Source: Planctomycetota bacterium
Lineage (GTDB): Bacteria > Planctomycetota > Planctomycetia > Pirellulales > Lacipirellulaceae
Assembly (NCBI GenBank): GCA_022614705.1
Contig: JAKEIB010000317.1
Location: 1 to 14,360, forward strand
Direction: 5' to 3'
DNA: 14,360 nt
In this document: positions 13,231-14,360 of the stretch, piece after piece
How the letters are laid out: every line of letters starts with the position of its first letter
Position numbering within the stretch: the first letter of the stretch is position 1
Translations under genes and position numbers: made by a program
Notes under the pieces: generated by a model
The model's database searches: none
What the model was told of the DNA's origin: nothing
Seen by the model: only the letters and a program-made list of their open reading frames with translations

Positions 13231-14360
13231 ATGACCCACATCCAAATCTACGACACCACGCTCCGCGACGGCGCCCAAGGCGAGGGCGTAAACTTCTCCT
13301 TGCAAGACAAGCTGCTCATCGCGCGACGGCTCGATGAGCTGGGCTTCGATTTCGTCGAAGGCGGCTACCCGCTGTCGAACCCGAAGGACGCCGAGTTCTT
13401 TCAACGCATGGCAACCGAGCCGCTCAAGAACAGCCGGCTGTGCGCGTTCGGCATGACGCGGCGCAAGGGCGTGAAGCCGGCCGACGATCCCGGCATGAAG
13501 GCGCTGCTCGAGTCACAATCGCCTGTCGTGACGATCGTCGGCAAGACGCATGACTTCCACGTGACGGACGTGCTGCGCGTGTCGCTCGAAGAAAACCTGG
13601 CCATGATCCGCGAAACGATCGCCTTCCTGCGCGCGTCGGGCCGCGACGTGATCTACGACGCCGAACACTTTTTCGATGGCTGGAAGGCGAACCCCGACTA
13701 TGCGCGGCAAACGATCCGCGCCGCCGTCGAAGGCGGGGCGATGCTGGTCGTGATGTGCGACACCAACGGCGGCAGCATGCCGGAAGAGGTCGCGGCGCTC
13801 ACGAAGGAAGCGGGCGTGGCCGTCGACGTTCCGCTCGGCATTCACACACACAACGACTGCGACCTGGCCGTGGCCAATTCGCTGGCCGCCGTCGACGCGG
13901 GCGCGGTCCACGTACAAGGCACGATCAATGGCCTCGGCGAACGCTGCGGCAATGCCGACCTGATCTCGGTCATCGCTAACCTTGCGCTGAAACGCAAAGG
14001 CCACGAAGTGCTCGGCGGCAGAAGTGTCGAGCATCTCACGGAACTTTCGCGCTACGTTTATGAAATCGCCAATATGCACTTCCGCACGAACCAGCCGTTC
14101 GTCGGCCCCAGCGCGTTCGCCCACAAGGGCGGCATGCACGTGCACGCCGTCAGCCGCGCGGCCCAAAGCTATGAACACATCGCCCCCGAAACGGTCGGCA
14201 ATACACGCCGCGTTCTGGTGAGTGAACTTTCTGGTCGCTCGAACATCGTCGCGCTCACGAGTAAGGCCAACCTGCAGCAGGACAGCGCCCTGATGGAGCG
14301 TGTGCTCAAGCAGGTTGTTGACATGGAAAACCGCGGCTACCAGTTCGAGGCGGCCGAGGC
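13231..14360 (+). CDS. cimA: Citramalate synthase (partial, runs off the window)
   Basis: CimA condenses pyruvate and acetyl-CoA to (R)-citramalate, the first step of the threonine-independent route to isoleucine. The 376 codons present show the HMGL-like TIM barrel: DTTLRDGAQ at 8-16 (Asp8 metal ligand, Arg12 catalytic), GIHTHNDCDLAVANSLAAV at 203-221 with metal ligands His205 and His207, and VQGTINGLGERCGNADL at 228-244 with Asn241. HKGGMHVHAV then starts the linker region. Overall it resembles the long citramalate synthase type (TIGR00977) more than LeuA, from the DGAQGEGVNFSLQDKLLIARRLDELG start and the HFFDGWKANPDYA stretch. The C-terminal regulatory domain is cut off by the window edge. 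The ATG at 13231 follows GAGG by 10 nt. A leader with a promoter, an Ile/Val/Leu-rich ORF and a terminator suggests control by branched-chain amino acid supply. Confidence 0.93.
   Translation, partial: MTHIQIYDTTLRDGAQGEGVNFSLQDKLLIARRLDELGFDFVEGGYPLSNPKDAEFFQRMATEPLKNSRLCAFGMTRRKGVKPADDPGMKALLESQSPVVTIVGKTHDFHVTDVLRVSLEENLAMIRETIAFLRASGRDVIYDAEHFFDGWKANPDYARQTIRAAVEGGAMLVVMCDTNGGSMPEEVAALTKEAGVAVDVPLGIHTHNDCDLAVANSLAAVDAGAVHVQGTINGLGERCGNADLISVIANLALKRKGHEVLGGRSVEHLTELSRYVYEIANMHFRTNQPFVGPSAFAHKGGMHVHAVSRAAQSYEHIAPETVGNTRRVLVSELSGRSNIVALTSKANLQQDSALMERVLKQVVDMENRGYQFEAAE

Overview
The window (about 60% G+C) looks like a chromosomal segment of a planctomycete, probably from the Pirellulales or a related order. 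The markers are a DUF1559 protein with a pilin-type N-terminus, two PEP-CTERM-sorted exported metallopeptidases, a lineage-variant ClpS, an H4MPT-pathway gene (mch) outside the archaea or proteobacteria, and several families of GC-rich hairpin repeats that I associate with planctomycete intergenic DNA. The taxonomic call is inference from gene content; there is no rRNA here.

Layout. 88-450: a small three-helix membrane protein. 489-620: a severed copy of the 3' end of serS. 943-3920: two convergent PEP-CTERM zinc metallopeptidase genes whose 3' ends overlap by 196 bp. 4116-6821: serS and an M20 dipeptidase on the minus strand, 27 bp apart and probably co-transcribed. 6908-9038: clpS, a heptamer hairpin, mtaB (tRNA t6A methylthiotransferase) and a small membrane protein on the plus strand. 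9181-10203: gap (GAPDH) with its own sigma70-type promoter, followed by a cluster of hairpin repeats and a long intrinsic terminator. 10587-11537: mch, minus strand. 11559-11629: three back-to-back hairpins. 11638-12558: the DUF1559 gene, minus strand. 12559-13230: a long non-coding stretch that holds the leader of cimA. 13231-14360: the 5' part of cimA (citramalate synthase, isoleucine pathway), running off the window.

Two places stand out. First, upstream of cimA there is a promoter, a 27-codon ORF in which 11 codons are Ile, Val or Leu, a possible antiterminator stem overlapping that ORF's stop codon, and a strong intrinsic terminator. This is the layout of an ilv/leu-type ribosome-mediated attenuator. 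I know that mechanism from enterobacteria and some other groups but do not recall it being described in planctomycetes. Second, the metallopeptidase pair is bracketed by two direct copies of the serS 3' end. They align without gaps over 132 bp with an 82-bp perfectly identical core and diverged flanks on both sides, which suggests that the 3.6-kb block arrived by recombination at serS. The two peptidase genes inside are joined tail to tail so that each reads through its PEP-CTERM anchor into the antisense of the other's anchor.

The remaining genes are housekeeping or lineage-typical and do not form an obvious pathway together.
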